A DNA stretch of 52,151 bases, taken from contig JAUMWS010000004.1 in the NCBI GenBank assembly GCA_030529525.1, positions 1 to 52,151 of the forward strand. The letters run 5' to 3'. The notes beneath the pieces are model-generated. The model searched no databases. It was given only the letters and a program-made list of their open reading frames with translations, and was not told the DNA's origin. Below, one piece after another: positions 26,750 to 35,352 of the stretch (positions within the stretch are counted from its first letter, which is position 1; the number at the start of each line of letters is the position of its first letter). Made by a program: the position numbers and the translations under genes. This DNA comes from Porphyromonas sp. (GTDB taxonomy: Bacteria > Bacteroidota > Bacteroidia > Bacteroidales > Porphyromonadaceae).

Positions 26750-28612
26750 TCAGAGTATTGTGGGATTTTCGGGGAAAGGCTTGTGAACATTTCCCTCATC
26801 GTCCATCAGTAAGATATTAAGCGGTCCGGAGGGAAAAAGAGGCAAGCAGTGGTGAAGACAAAGAGAGATAAGTCGGTCGAAAAAGATGCGTTCTTCCGGT
26901 GAAACAATCTCCCAAAGCTGTCTTGCGAGAGTGATTTCTCCTATCCGTCTGACGGTATCGGGCAAACAGCCGGACTGCTCTGCAACACTCTGCAAAAACG
27001 TTTTGTTCATCACTCCTTTCTTACTGTGTGTATCCAAAGAACCTTCAGCCAGTTTGACAGCCTTACCTATCATCACGCAGAGCGTAACCTGCTCAAATGC
27101 CAGAGCCTCTGCAATCTTGAGCGTTTCACCTATAAAGTTGCCATACTGCACGAATGCCTGGGGCAGAAAATCGGGATAGAGGGCTTTCAGATACTTTTCG
27201 CTCTTGGCTCCGGAGTTGATTACAAGATGCTTTACACCCACCGCTTTGGAGACCTGAGCCTCTCTCTTGATGGATGCGATAAAGGCTTCCGTAGAGAATG
27301 GTTTCACTATACCGGAAGAGCCGAGTATGGATATCCCTCCCTCTATACCGAGGCGAGGGTTAAACGTTTTGCCTGCCGTCTCTCGTCCTTTAGGTACCGA
27401 AACCGTGATGTTTACGCCCATATCCGACTCGTAGCCGTAGTATTCGAGCGTGCGCAATACCTCTGCCGTCATCATCTTTCGAGGAGTGGCATTCACTGCC
27501 GGACCTCCTATCTCAAGTCCCAAACCGGGAAGCGTAACCACACCGACGCCTTCGCCGTTCAGAAATCTCACTTCTCCCTTCGGAACAGACTCTCCCCACG
27601 CAACAGACGAACAGATCTCCAGCCCATCGGTAATATCGGGGTCGTCTCCTGCCTGCTTTATCACACAGCAGATGATACCTCCATCGCCATTCACCCGGGT
27701 AGATGCAATGGGTAAAGTAACCGGCTCTCCGTTGGGAAGCAGTATCTCACTGCTCTCCTGCTCTTCTCCCGTAAGCAGAGTGATGATGGCGGCTTTTGTG
27801 GCAGCAGTAGCGCAAGAGCCGGTAGTGAATCCGGTCTTTTGCGGGAAAAATGAAGGCAGAAGCGCTTCGATTTTCTTTCTCAATCCGTGAGGTCCATAGA
27901 CTGTCTCGGTAGGCCGATACGGAAGAGGCGGACGGCGTATCACCAACACTGGTATCCCCATACGGAGTGCCACATTCACCTTATCGGCAAAACCTCCGCT
28001 TTCGCCACTCTCTTTCGTGATGATTGCTTGCGGTTGAAGTCTGGTGAAGAGTGCTTCATCGTCCTGCTCATCGTCATAGAAGACAATCTGTTCAAGTGGA
28101 AAATCGTTTGCTTTGACACTCTCCAGCGACTCCTCCCTCCGCATGATACGAAAAACACAAGTGTGCTTCGTCCAATAATCTCGCAGCTTGGCTATGGTAT
28201 TGACCCCCGTGAGAGCAAGCAGAGAGGTGATATTCCGTTCAAAAAGATAGGCTATGGCTTCTTCGTAGCTATCGAACGGAATGATGCGTGAATCCACTTG
28301 CGGGAAAGAGCGTTCTATCCTGATGGTCGAAATCTCCGGTAATACCTCTGCCGTCCGACCGATATTGGCATGTACATTCAAGGCAAAAGGGTGAGCCGCA
28401 TCAATAATCAGAGAGATGTTGTTCTCCCGACAAAATTGAGGCATGGACTCCTCATCCAATCCGCCCGTAAGGCGTGTGCCGTGAGCGCATTCCACTTCAC
28501 CCGATCTGTTTTTGGTGGAGTAGAAATAGGGTTTGGCAGCTTCATCGCACACCTTAGCAGCGATTTTACCCTCCGTGGTCCCCCCTATCACAAGTATGGT
28601 ATGCTCACTCAT
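26750..28612 (-). CDS. Fused cobalt-precorrin-6A reductase (CbiJ/CobK) and cobalt-precorrin-5B C1-methyltransferase (CbiD)
   Basis: A 620-residue two-enzyme fusion of the corrin-ring pathway. Residues 1 to ~255 are the NAD(P)H-dependent reductase (start ILVIGGTTEGKIAAKVCDE, then LIIDAAHPFALNVHAN and ITKESGESGGFADK). From ~258 the sequence is CbiD (KTGFTTGSCATAATKAA, then GDDPDITDG, SILGSSGIVKPFS and GNFIGETLKIAEA). A CbiD domain indicates the anaerobic, early-cobalt route. The two enzymes act one step apart (CbiD removes C20 and methylates C1; CbiJ reduces the product), so fusion may channel an unstable intermediate. It overlaps the 3' end of cobI/cbiL by 8 bases. Confidence 0.93.
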   Translation of the reverse strand: MSEHTILVIGGTTEGKIAAKVCDEAAKPYFYSTKNRSGEVECAHGTRLTGGLDEESMPQFCRENNISLIIDAAHPFALNVHANIGRTAEVLPEISTIRIERSFPQVDSRIIPFDSYEEAIAYLFERNITSLLALTGVNTIAKLRDYWTKHTCVFRIMRREESLESVKANDFPLEQIVFYDDEQDDEALFTRLQPQAIITKESGESGGFADKVNVALRMGIPVLVIRRPPLPYRPTETVYGPHGLRKKIEALLPSFFPQKTGFTTGSCATAATKAAIITLLTGEEQESSEILLPNGEPVTLPIASTRVNGDGGIICCVIKQAGDDPDITDGLEICSSVAWGESVPKGEVRFLNGEGVGVVTLPGLGLEIGGPAVNATPRKMMTAEVLRTLEYYGYESDMGVNITVSVPKGRETAGKTFNPRLGIEGGISILGSSGIVKPFSTEAFIASIKREAQVSKAVGVKHLVINSGAKSEKYLKALYPDFLPQAFVQYGNFIGETLKIAEALAFEQVTLCVMIGKAVKLAEGSLDTHSKKGVMNKTFLQSVAEQSGCLPDTVRRIGEITLARQLWEIVSPEERIFFDRLISLCLHHCLPLFPSGPLNILLMDDEGNVHKPFPENPTIL

Positions 28613-29324
28613 TGCGAAGAATAAGGATCGAGAAGTATGGCACTTCCCTTTCGGCTATCGTACTCTTATCTGTTGTATAAAACTCTTTACCCGATACTCC
28701 GACATTTTCAAAGTAGTGCCACGACAAATCGGGTCTCTCTTTCAGTAACGTTTGAAGTGTGCTTTGCTGTTGGGAAACCTTCATCAGAACCACTGTTTTC
28801 TGTTCCGAAAGATCTCTTTCTATCTGCTCGGGCGTAACATTGGAAGGATAAACCGAAAGAGGTTCATCTTGCTTTACGATATGAATACCCGCCAAAGAGC
28901 CGCAGGCAATAAAGGCCGGAACACCGGCGGTATGCGTTGCGGCTACATGGTGATGCTCCCACAAAAGATCAGATATATAATGAACAGAGGAGTAGAAACA
29001 GGAGTCTCCCTCCGCAACGAAAGCGCTTTTCACCTCCTTTTGAACGCACTTGAAAATCTCCTCTGCCACCTCAGCGTAAGCCTGCATGGCTTTCGACCGA
29101 TCTTTACTCATCGGGACGTGGAACAGCCTGAACTTGCTCTCCTCTATACCGACTGCAAGCATGATATCTCTTGCACGAGACGAAACCGAATTTTCTCTAA
29201 TGGTAGCAGGACAGAAGATAACATCTGCGTCTTGAAGTACCCTTAGTGCGCCAAGTGTAAGAAGCCCCGGATCTCCCGGACCTAACGAGACGCACTGAGG
29301 GGCATATGCCGTTGTTCTATTCAT
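28605..29324 (-). CDS. Precorrin-2/cobalt-factor II C20-methyltransferase (CobI/CbiL)
   Basis: SAM-dependent methyltransferase that adds the C20 methyl group to the corrin precursor. The 239-residue protein opens with VSLGPGDPGLLTLGAL, the tetrapyrrole-methylase glycine loop, followed by AEGDSCFYSSVHYI, typical of the C20 enzyme, and a hydrophobic GVPAFIACGSLAG segment. First gene of a minus-strand operon with the fused cbiJ-cbiD and the barrel protein. Remaining pathway genes are not in the window. Its product ultimately serves B12 enzymes such as MutAB. I saw only an imperfect -7 box (TACCTTTA near 29352-29359) and no recognisable cobalamin riboswitch in the upstream ~110 bases, though I could not fold them. 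Confidence 0.88.
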   Translation of the reverse strand: MNRTTAYAPQCVSLGPGDPGLLTLGALRVLQDADVIFCPATIRENSVSSRARDIMLAVGIEESKFRLFHVPMSKDRSKAMQAYAEVAEEIFKCVQKEVKSAFVAEGDSCFYSSVHYISDLLWEHHHVAATHTAGVPAFIACGSLAGIHIVKQDEPLSVYPSNVTPEQIERDLSEQKTVVLMKVSQQQSTLQTLLKERPDLSWHYFENVGVSGKEFYTTDKSTIAEREVPYFSILILRNE

Positions 29325-29434
29325 AGATAAGTGATAGTCTGTTTTTCTGTGTAAAGGTACGCAAATATTTCAATGGGACTCTCCCACTCTCTTAGCCTCT
29401 TGAGGCTCCTATATGACCGATTTCTTCTCTTGTC

Positions 29435-29596
29435 TTAACTTGTTTACAAAATGGTTTGAAGCTTAATAAAAAAGAGCATAAACCCGAATAATTTTTGAAA
29501 GCAAGATTTGATTTACAGAAGTCAAGCCTTGAAGCATAGAAAGCAAACCTTGGAGTGTAAATACCAAGCCTTGATTTCAGACTCCGAACAGGTTCG
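29435..29596. repeat. Array of palindromes at 21-22-base spacing (no conserved arm)
   Basis: Units start at 29435 (TTAACTTGTTTA), 29457 (TGAAGCTTAATA), 29479 (TAAACCCGAATA), 29501, 29522 (TCAAGCCTTGAA), 29543 (GCAAACCTTGGA), 29564 (CCAAGCCTTGAT) and 29585 (CGAACAGGTTCG, perfect arms). Steps are 22, 22, 22, 21, 21, 21 and 21. It lies in the gap between cobI/cbiL and rpsA, after the rpsA terminator. No match to the arm of copies A-D is visible. Confidence 0.65.
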
Positions 29597-29710
29597 GCAG
29601 AAAAAATTAAAGTGAATAATGTCTCTTTCGGACAGGATTAGAAGAGCTTCGGAGCTTGAATGGGACAAAGGGAAAGAGGGCTGTCTTTTGGAACATTCAG
29701 GTAACAGAGA

Positions 29711-29751
29711 GATAAAACAAATGCCCGACGAAATCGCTTTCACCGGGCATT
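29711..29751 (-). terminator. Terminator of rpsA
   Basis: Minus strand: AATGCCCG (29744-29751) pairs with CGGGCATT (29720-29727), followed by TGTTTTATC. It begins about 20 bases after the rpsA stop. Confidence 0.8.
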
Positions 29752-29773
29752 CGATATGATATAAAATTAAAGA

Positions 29774-31576
29774 TTACTCTTCGTTTCCGCCTAACATTTT
29801 TTCGCGGAGAGCTGCAAGTTCTTCAAGATCGCCAAGAGTAGACTTTTCTACTGTAGTAGCTGTAGCTGTGAATGCAGGAGCTTGCTCTGTCTTCTTAGCT
29901 TCACGACGCTCTTTAGACGCTTCTTGACGAGCCTTCTTTTGCTCATCTTCAAAGATGCGGCTGTGAGAAAGGAAGATACGACGAGCATCCTTGTTGAACT
30001 CTATAACCTTGAATGGAAGCTTTTCGTCCACTTGAGCTTGTGTGCCATCTTCCTTCACAAGGTGCTTTGGAGTAGCAAAACCTTCTACACCATACTGTAG
30101 AGCCACTACTGCGCCCTTCTCTATCATCTCTGTGATCACACCTTCGTGGATAGAACCTACGGTGAATACTGTATCGAATACATCCCATGGGTTTTCTTCC
30201 AATTGCTTGTGACCAAGGCTGAGACGACGGTTTTCCTTGTCGATTTCAAGTACCTTCACTTCGATAGGAGCACCGATTTGAGTAAATTCGCTTGGGTGCT
30301 TGATCTTCTTTGTCCAAGAAAGGTCTGAGATGTGGATAAGACCGTCTACACCGTTTTCAAACTCAACAAACACACCGAAGTTGGTAAAGTTGCGAACCTT
30401 AGCTGTATGTTGTGAGCCTACAGGGAATTTCTCTTCGATGTCAGCCCATGGATCCGGCTTAAGTTGCTTGATACCAAGAGACATCTTACGTTCTTCACGG
30501 TCGAGAGTAAGCACTACGGCTTCGATCTCATCGCCTACTTTCAAGAACTCTTGTGCGCTGCGCAAGTGTTGTGTCCAAGACATTTCAGATACGTGAACAA
30601 GACCTTCCACGCCCGGAGCTATTTCTACAAATGCACCGTAATCTGCCATCACAACCACTTTACCCTTAACCTTGTCGCCTACTTGCAAGTTTGCATCAAG
30701 GTTATCCCATGGATGTGGAGTAAGTTGCTTAAGACCAAGTGCGATACGTTTCTTTTCATCGTCGAAGTCGAGGATAACCACGTTGATCTTTTGATCAAGT
30801 TGTACCACTTCTTCAGGATGGTTTACACGACCCCAAGAAAGGTCTGTGATATGTACTAGTCCGTCTACACCGCCAAGGTCAATGAACGCACCGTAAGTGG
30901 TGATATTCTTAACAACACCTTTGAGAATCTGACCTTTTTCAAGCGTAGAGATAATTGCTTTCTTTTGTTGTTCGAGTTCTGCTTCGATAAGAGCCTTGTG
31001 AGAAACCACAACGTTCTTGAACTCTTGGTTGATCTTCACGATCTTGAACTCCATTGTCTTGCCTACGTAAACATCGAAGTCGCGGATCGGCTTCACGTCG
31101 ATTTGAGATCCCGGCAAGAAAGATTCGATACCGAAGATTTCTACGATCATACCGCCACGAGTACGAGACATTACATAACCCTTTACAATTTCGTCGTTTT
31201 CCAATGCCTTGTTCACACGTTCCCAAGAACGTACTGCGCAAGCTTTCTTGTGTGAAAGTACAAGCTGACCTTTCTTGTCTTCTTGACTTTCGATAAGGAC
31301 TTCTACTTCATCGCCCTCTTTTAGGTCCGGATTATAACGGAACTCTGCGTAAGGTACAACACCTTCGCTCTTGTAGCCGATATTCACGACTACTTCTCTT
31401 TTGTTGATCGAGCTAACGCGACCTACTACGATCTCTTGTTCTTTAACCGAGCTTAGAGTATCATCGTAAGCTTTCTCGATAGCTTCTTTTGGTTGATCGG
31501 AAACAATTGAGCCTTCCTCGAATTGTTCCCAGTTGAAGTCCTCTAAGGGCTTCACGTCTTTGTAAGAATTGTTCAT
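29774..31576 (-). CDS. rpsA: 30S ribosomal protein S1
   Basis: Binds mRNA on the small subunit and supports initiation, which matters in Bacteroidota where Shine-Dalgarno sites are weak. The 600-residue protein contains six S1 RNA-binding domains in series, starting near residues 48 (VGRVSSINKREVVVNIG), 131, 216 (GVVKNITTYGAFIDLGGVDG), 301, 388 and 473. The third to fifth are the most canonical, each ending in the DGLVHI-type strand. The C-terminal tail is charged (KKARQEASKERREAKK) and ends MLGGNEE. It has its own promoter and terminator and is transcribed away from ftsA. Confidence 0.96.
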   Translation of the reverse strand: MNNSYKDVKPLEDFNWEQFEEGSIVSDQPKEAIEKAYDDTLSSVKEQEIVVGRVSSINKREVVVNIGYKSEGVVPYAEFRYNPDLKEGDEVEVLIESQEDKKGQLVLSHKKACAVRSWERVNKALENDEIVKGYVMSRTRGGMIVEIFGIESFLPGSQIDVKPIRDFDVYVGKTMEFKIVKINQEFKNVVVSHKALIEAELEQQKKAIISTLEKGQILKGVVKNITTYGAFIDLGGVDGLVHITDLSWGRVNHPEEVVQLDQKINVVILDFDDEKKRIALGLKQLTPHPWDNLDANLQVGDKVKGKVVVMADYGAFVEIAPGVEGLVHVSEMSWTQHLRSAQEFLKVGDEIEAVVLTLDREERKMSLGIKQLKPDPWADIEEKFPVGSQHTAKVRNFTNFGVFVEFENGVDGLIHISDLSWTKKIKHPSEFTQIGAPIEVKVLEIDKENRRLSLGHKQLEENPWDVFDTVFTVGSIHEGVITEMIEKGAVVALQYGVEGFATPKHLVKEDGTQAQVDEKLPFKVIEFNKDARRIFLSHSRIFEDEQKKARQEASKERREAKKTEQAPAFTATATTVEKSTLGDLEELAALREKMLGGNEE

Positions 31577-31649
31577 TAACTAAAAATTAAAATTTAAGCT
31601 TTAGTGAGTTGGACATTATGTTGATAATCCGTGCCACTCAGCACGGCTG

Positions 31650-31679
31650 CAAAGTTAGAGATTTTTTCTGATATAACAA
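31650..31679 (-). promoter_or_regulatory. Promoter of rpsA
   Basis: Minus-strand TTG (31677-31679), 19 bases, TAACTTTG (31650-31657). A perfect inverted repeat CCGTGC/GCACGG (31629-31646) begins 4 bases downstream of the -7 box, at about the expected transcript start. Confidence 0.75.
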
Positions 31680-31748
31680 TCTATTTCCTGTTTATTCTTA
31701 GAGAGTTATGTATGGTAATAAAAAATGCAAAGAGCCGGTCCGTTTTTC

Positions 31749-31779
31749 TTTCCCGTTAGACGAAAAAAATGTACTTTTG
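31749..31779 (+). promoter_or_regulatory. Promoter of ftsA-ftsZ-yqeY
   Basis: TTTC (31749-31752), 19 bases, TACTTTTG (31772-31779), 24 bases before the ftsA ATG. It is divergent from the rpsA promoter. Confidence 0.6.
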
Positions 31780-31802
31780 TAACACATCAAATTTGACCTC
31801 TC

Positions 31803-33254
31803 ATGGAGAATAAAAATATAACTGTTGCAGTAATAGACTTCGGCTCCACCTCTATAAAAGGGGCTATTGCAAGTAAGCGTTTTGAAGATGGTAAATACAG
31901 TATAAATATCTTAGCCAATGCGGAAGAACCGTCGGACGGCTGTATCCTTCGTGGCACAATATTCAACCTCGAAACCACTGCCCTTAAAGTGCAGTCTCTG
32001 CTCAATACGCTTGAGCGTCTTACAGGGAAAAAAGTTTCGAGAGTGTATGCCGGCATTGGCGGACAAAGCCTTCGGACGGCTCAGCACTTAGAGTCTCTGA
32101 CGTTCGATGCGCCTCACGAGATAACGGATGAGGACGTCGAACAGCTACGCCAACAAGCCTCTTCTTTCGAGCTTGCCGGCTACGAGCTTCTCATGATAGA
32201 GTCTCCGGAGTACTATGTAAACAGCCAGTACACCTCTGATCCGGTCGGAGTTCAGGCAATGAAGCTTGATGCTCGCTATCGTCTTCTGCTTGCCAAACCG
32301 CAAAAGAAGCACAGCCTCATACAGGTACTTACCCAAAAGCTCCCATACGAGATATGCGACATAGAGATATCTCCACTGATACTCTCCGATGTATTCCTTA
32401 CAAACGACAACAAAAAACTCGGTTGCGCCCTGATAGATATGGGAGGAGGCAGCACGACAATCTGTGTATATAAGAACGGATTGCTGCAAGGCGTGAGAGT
32501 AATACCGCTTGGAGGTCAAAACATAACACAAGACATCACATCTCTGCATATCACTCCATCGGAGGCAGAAAGAGTCAAATGCTCTCAAGGAAGCTGTCAG
32601 CCGACTTATGGAGATAAGGCTATGGTGGAAGTGAATACACGAGACAAGCTCTCCACCAAGCAGGTCAGCAGGTATGAGATACACAAATACATAGAGGCCC
32701 GTACGCAAGAGATTGTTGACAATATCAAGCACCATCTTGGAGAGATAATCAATAAGAGCGAGATAGGAGGCGATATTATTATCACGGGAGGAGCATCTCA
32801 GCTCACAGGTATCACCAAAATGCTCTCGGATGCACTGGGTACAGACGTACATGAAGCCTCTACACTCAGCCATCATCTCCAAGTAAGCCCTGCCAACAGA
32901 GCCTATATCACGAAGCCTCATCTGCATCTGCTGTATGCTCTTATCAGTAAAGCGTACGAAGAGTGTATAGAGACACGTCCGGCAGCGAAGCCTGTGGAGA
33001 TAAAAGAGGTATCCGTTCAGCCCGAAAAATCAACGACAGAAGAGAATAGGATCGAAGAGGATGAGCTTGCAGACACAACACCTCAAGAACAAAAAATAGA
33101 GTTTGATGAGCCGATAGAAGAGATAGATCCGGAACCGGAGAAACGCAAAAGCGACTCATCCGCTACCCGCAAAGAGAAGAAGAAGGGAGGCTTTATGGGT
33201 TGGGCGAAAAGCTTTATAGACATCATCACTCCTCCGGACGAAGCCGAAGATTAA
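31803..33254 (+). CDS. ftsA: Cell division protein FtsA
   Basis: Actin-like protein that tethers FtsZ to the membrane and recruits the divisome. The 483-residue protein has the phosphate-1 motif VIDFGSTSIKGAI (near 10-22), ALIDMGGGSTTICVY in the second half and IIITGGASQLTGI, the adenosine motif. An acidic, proline-rich linker (about 400-455) precedes a C-terminal amphipathic helix (GGFMGWAKSFIDIITP), the membrane-targeting sequence. The linker makes it longer than E. coli FtsA. It lies 22 bases before ftsZ. Neither ftsQ nor murC is upstream; rpsA diverges instead. Confidence 0.95.
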   Translation: MENKNITVAVIDFGSTSIKGAIASKRFEDGKYSINILANAEEPSDGCILRGTIFNLETTALKVQSLLNTLERLTGKKVSRVYAGIGGQSLRTAQHLESLTFDAPHEITDEDVEQLRQQASSFELAGYELLMIESPEYYVNSQYTSDPVGVQAMKLDARYRLLLAKPQKKHSLIQVLTQKLPYEICDIEISPLILSDVFLTNDNKKLGCALIDMGGGSTTICVYKNGLLQGVRVIPLGGQNITQDITSLHITPSEAERVKCSQGSCQPTYGDKAMVEVNTRDKLSTKQVSRYEIHKYIEARTQEIVDNIKHHLGEIINKSEIGGDIIITGGASQLTGITKMLSDALGTDVHEASTLSHHLQVSPANRAYITKPHLHLLYALISKAYEECIETRPAAKPVEIKEVSVQPEKSTTEENRIEEDELADTTPQEQKIEFDEPIEEIDPEPEKRKSDSSATRKEKKKGGFMGWAKSFIDIITPPDEAED

Positions 33255-33276
33255 CATATTAAGAAGATTATAGCTT

Positions 33277-34656
33277 ATGACAACAACAGATAATCTACTC
33301 GATATAAACGGAGACACCATCTCCAATACCTCCCCCATCATAAAGGTGATAGGTGTGGGAGGAGGCGGTGGAAATGCCGTCAATCACATGTACAAAGAGG
33401 GCATAGAGCATATCACCTATCTTCTATGTAATACGGACCGCCAACACCTTCAGCGCTGTAGCATTCCGCACAAACTCTGCATCGGCGAGAATAGAACGCG
33501 CGGACTCGGAGCCGGAGACAAGCCGGAAGTGGCAAAAGAGGCAGCCGAAGAGAGCGAAGAAGAGATTCGCAGAGCACTGAACGACGGTACACGCATGGCA
33601 TTCATTACCGCCGGAATGGGAGGAGGAACAGGTACAGGAGCTGCTCCCGTTGTAGCTCGCATTGCCAAAGAGATGGGCATCCTGACCGTGGGTATCGTAA
33701 CCATTCCATTCCTTTTTGAGGGACAAGAGAAAATCCTGAAAGCGTTGGACGGACTCGATGAGATGAGTAAAAACATAGATGCAATGCTTGTCATCAACAA
33801 CGAATTGCTTCGTTTCGTCTACTCCGATCTCAATATCATGAATGCCTTGGATAAGGCTGATGATACGCTCACGATAGCCACACGCTCCATTTCCGACGTT
33901 ATCACTCGGGACGATATTGTCAATCTCGATTTTGCCGATATCCATACAACCCTCAGCAATGGTGGGGTCGCCATCGTAAGCCATGGCTATGGTTCAGGTA
34001 AAAATGCGGTAATAGAAGCGATAGATTCCGCTCTAAACTCTCCACTTCTAAACTCTGCCAATGTTGCCGAAGCAGGCAGAATCCTTTTGCATGTCTCATT
34101 CTCCAAAGAGAGTGCACCGCAGATGGATGCCATTCAGGAGCAGATAGGAGAGTTTACAGGCAGGCTCAAAGGACGCTACGGATGGATATGGGGTTATGGT
34201 CTGGACGAGACTCTCGGAGACAAGGTTAAGGTTATCATTCTTGCATCAGGGTTCAGCCTCAAAGATGCGAAGCCGAACATCACAAACGAGAAAGACCTCA
34301 ACCGCATCAGGGAGTACTACAAACAAGCGATGGGAGACAGCATCGTGCTTGCAAGCAAGCCGAAGTCCGTCATCTTCAACGAAGAAGAGTTGGACAACGA
34401 CATCTTCATTTCTTTCATCCAAGATACACCCACTCTCCGCCGTGTAGACTCCATGCTTGAGCGTTATCGTACCCCAAAGGATACTCCGACAACCAATCAG
34501 CAGACCGACACACATACAAAAGAGGGAGCAACAACCGCCTCTGCCTCCGCACCGTCCGGATTTACCTCATCGGACAAAGCGCAAGCAGGAACAGAGAAAG
34601 AGAACGACAACGACCGGGAGTGGGATTCGGACGTCATTACATTCGGAAAAAAGTAA
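33277..34656 (+). CDS. ftsZ: Cell division protein FtsZ
   Basis: Tubulin-like GTPase that forms the division ring. The 459-residue protein has the first loop IGVGGGGGNAVNHM (25-38), the GTP signature GGGTGTG (115-121) and the T7 synergy loop NLDFAD, which completes the neighbouring subunit's active site. After the globular core there is a disordered Thr/Ala/Ser-rich linker (about 395-445). A short C-terminal tail, WDSDVITFGKK, should be the FtsA-binding peptide. Middle gene of ftsA-ftsZ-yqeY. Confidence 0.97.
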   Translation: MTTTDNLLDINGDTISNTSPIIKVIGVGGGGGNAVNHMYKEGIEHITYLLCNTDRQHLQRCSIPHKLCIGENRTRGLGAGDKPEVAKEAAEESEEEIRRALNDGTRMAFITAGMGGGTGTGAAPVVARIAKEMGILTVGIVTIPFLFEGQEKILKALDGLDEMSKNIDAMLVINNELLRFVYSDLNIMNALDKADDTLTIATRSISDVITRDDIVNLDFADIHTTLSNGGVAIVSHGYGSGKNAVIEAIDSALNSPLLNSANVAEAGRILLHVSFSKESAPQMDAIQEQIGEFTGRLKGRYGWIWGYGLDETLGDKVKVIILASGFSLKDAKPNITNEKDLNRIREYYKQAMGDSIVLASKPKSVIFNEEELDNDIFISFIQDTPTLRRVDSMLERYRTPKDTPTTNQQTDTHTKEGATTASASAPSGFTSSDKAQAGTEKENDNDREWDSDVITFGKK

Positions 34657-34716
34657 TCCTGTTCTCCCTTTCAGACATACACACTAATACATACATATGA
34701 TATACGATAAAGATAT

Positions 34717-35166
34717 ATGAGCCTATTCGACACCATAAGCGATGGCATCAAATCCGCCATGCTTGCTAAAGATAAAGTACGCCTCGAAGCACTCAGAGCC
34801 GTAAAGAAAGAGTTTTTGGAAGCCAAAACAGCCAAAGGTTCGGACGGCGAACTGACAGACGAAGCAGCAACAAAAATAGTAGCCAAGCTTGCCAAACAAC
34901 GCACCGAAAGTGCTGATATCTACCGCACACAAGGCAGAGAAGATCTGGCGCAGGAGGAAGAAGCACAGCTTGCAGTACTACAAGAGTTCCTTCCCAAGCA
35001 GCTCTCCATGGAGGAGATAGAGGCAAATGTAAAAGCTCTGATTGCCGAACTCGGCGTATCGGACATTAAAGGCATGGGACGTGTCATGGGTGAAGCTTCC
35101 AAACGACTCGCCGGACAAGTGGACGGAAAAGTCCTCTCCGAAGTGGTGAAGAAGCTCCTTTCCTAA
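34717..35166 (+). CDS. GatB/YqeY domain protein
   Basis: A 149-residue protein of the YqeY family, related to the tRNA-binding tail of the amidotransferase subunit GatB. It shows the pattern SLFDTISDGIKSAMLAKDKVRLEALRAVKKEF and the end GMGRVMGEASKRLAGQVDG, with helical charged sequence throughout. A role in tRNA-dependent amidation is presumed from the homology but unproven for stand-alone copies. It lies 60 bases after ftsZ and is probably in its transcript, ending at the terminator at 35274. Confidence 0.9.
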   Translation: MSLFDTISDGIKSAMLAKDKVRLEALRAVKKEFLEAKTAKGSDGELTDEAATKIVAKLAKQRTESADIYRTQGREDLAQEEEAQLAVLQEFLPKQLSMEEIEANVKALIAELGVSDIKGMGRVMGEASKRLAGQVDGKVLSEVVKKLLS

Positions 35167-35273
35167 CCGCTACAGCCTTACCGCTTCGAGAGAAGAGCAT
35201 TCCGAGATACGGACAATGCTTCGCCGGCTCGAAGCAGAACAGACATTCCAAATGCCGAAAGGCAGCATACCAT

Positions 35274-35314
35274 AACGGGCTATCCGAAATCGTAATCGGA
35301 TAGCCCGTTTTTTA
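35274..35314 (+). terminator. Terminator of ftsA-ftsZ-yqeY
   Basis: Perfect 14-base stem AACGGGCTATCCGA/TCGGATAGCCCGTT (35274-35287 with 35296-35309), loop of 8, then TTTTATC. Confidence 0.9.
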
Positions 35315-35352
35315 TCTTAAACAGACCTCTAAAAAGAGGTTCCTATAAAGGG

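Noticed and set aside
28605..29434. Cobalamin riboswitch upstream of cobI/cbiL
   Set aside because: No B12-box-like sequence is visible in the ~110 bases between the start codon and the palindrome array; too short for a full riboswitch.
32145..32927. 260-residue open frame antisense to ftsA
   Set aside because: It lies wholly within ftsA, has no domain features, and its Cys/Tyr/Leu-rich composition is typical of a reverse-strand shadow.
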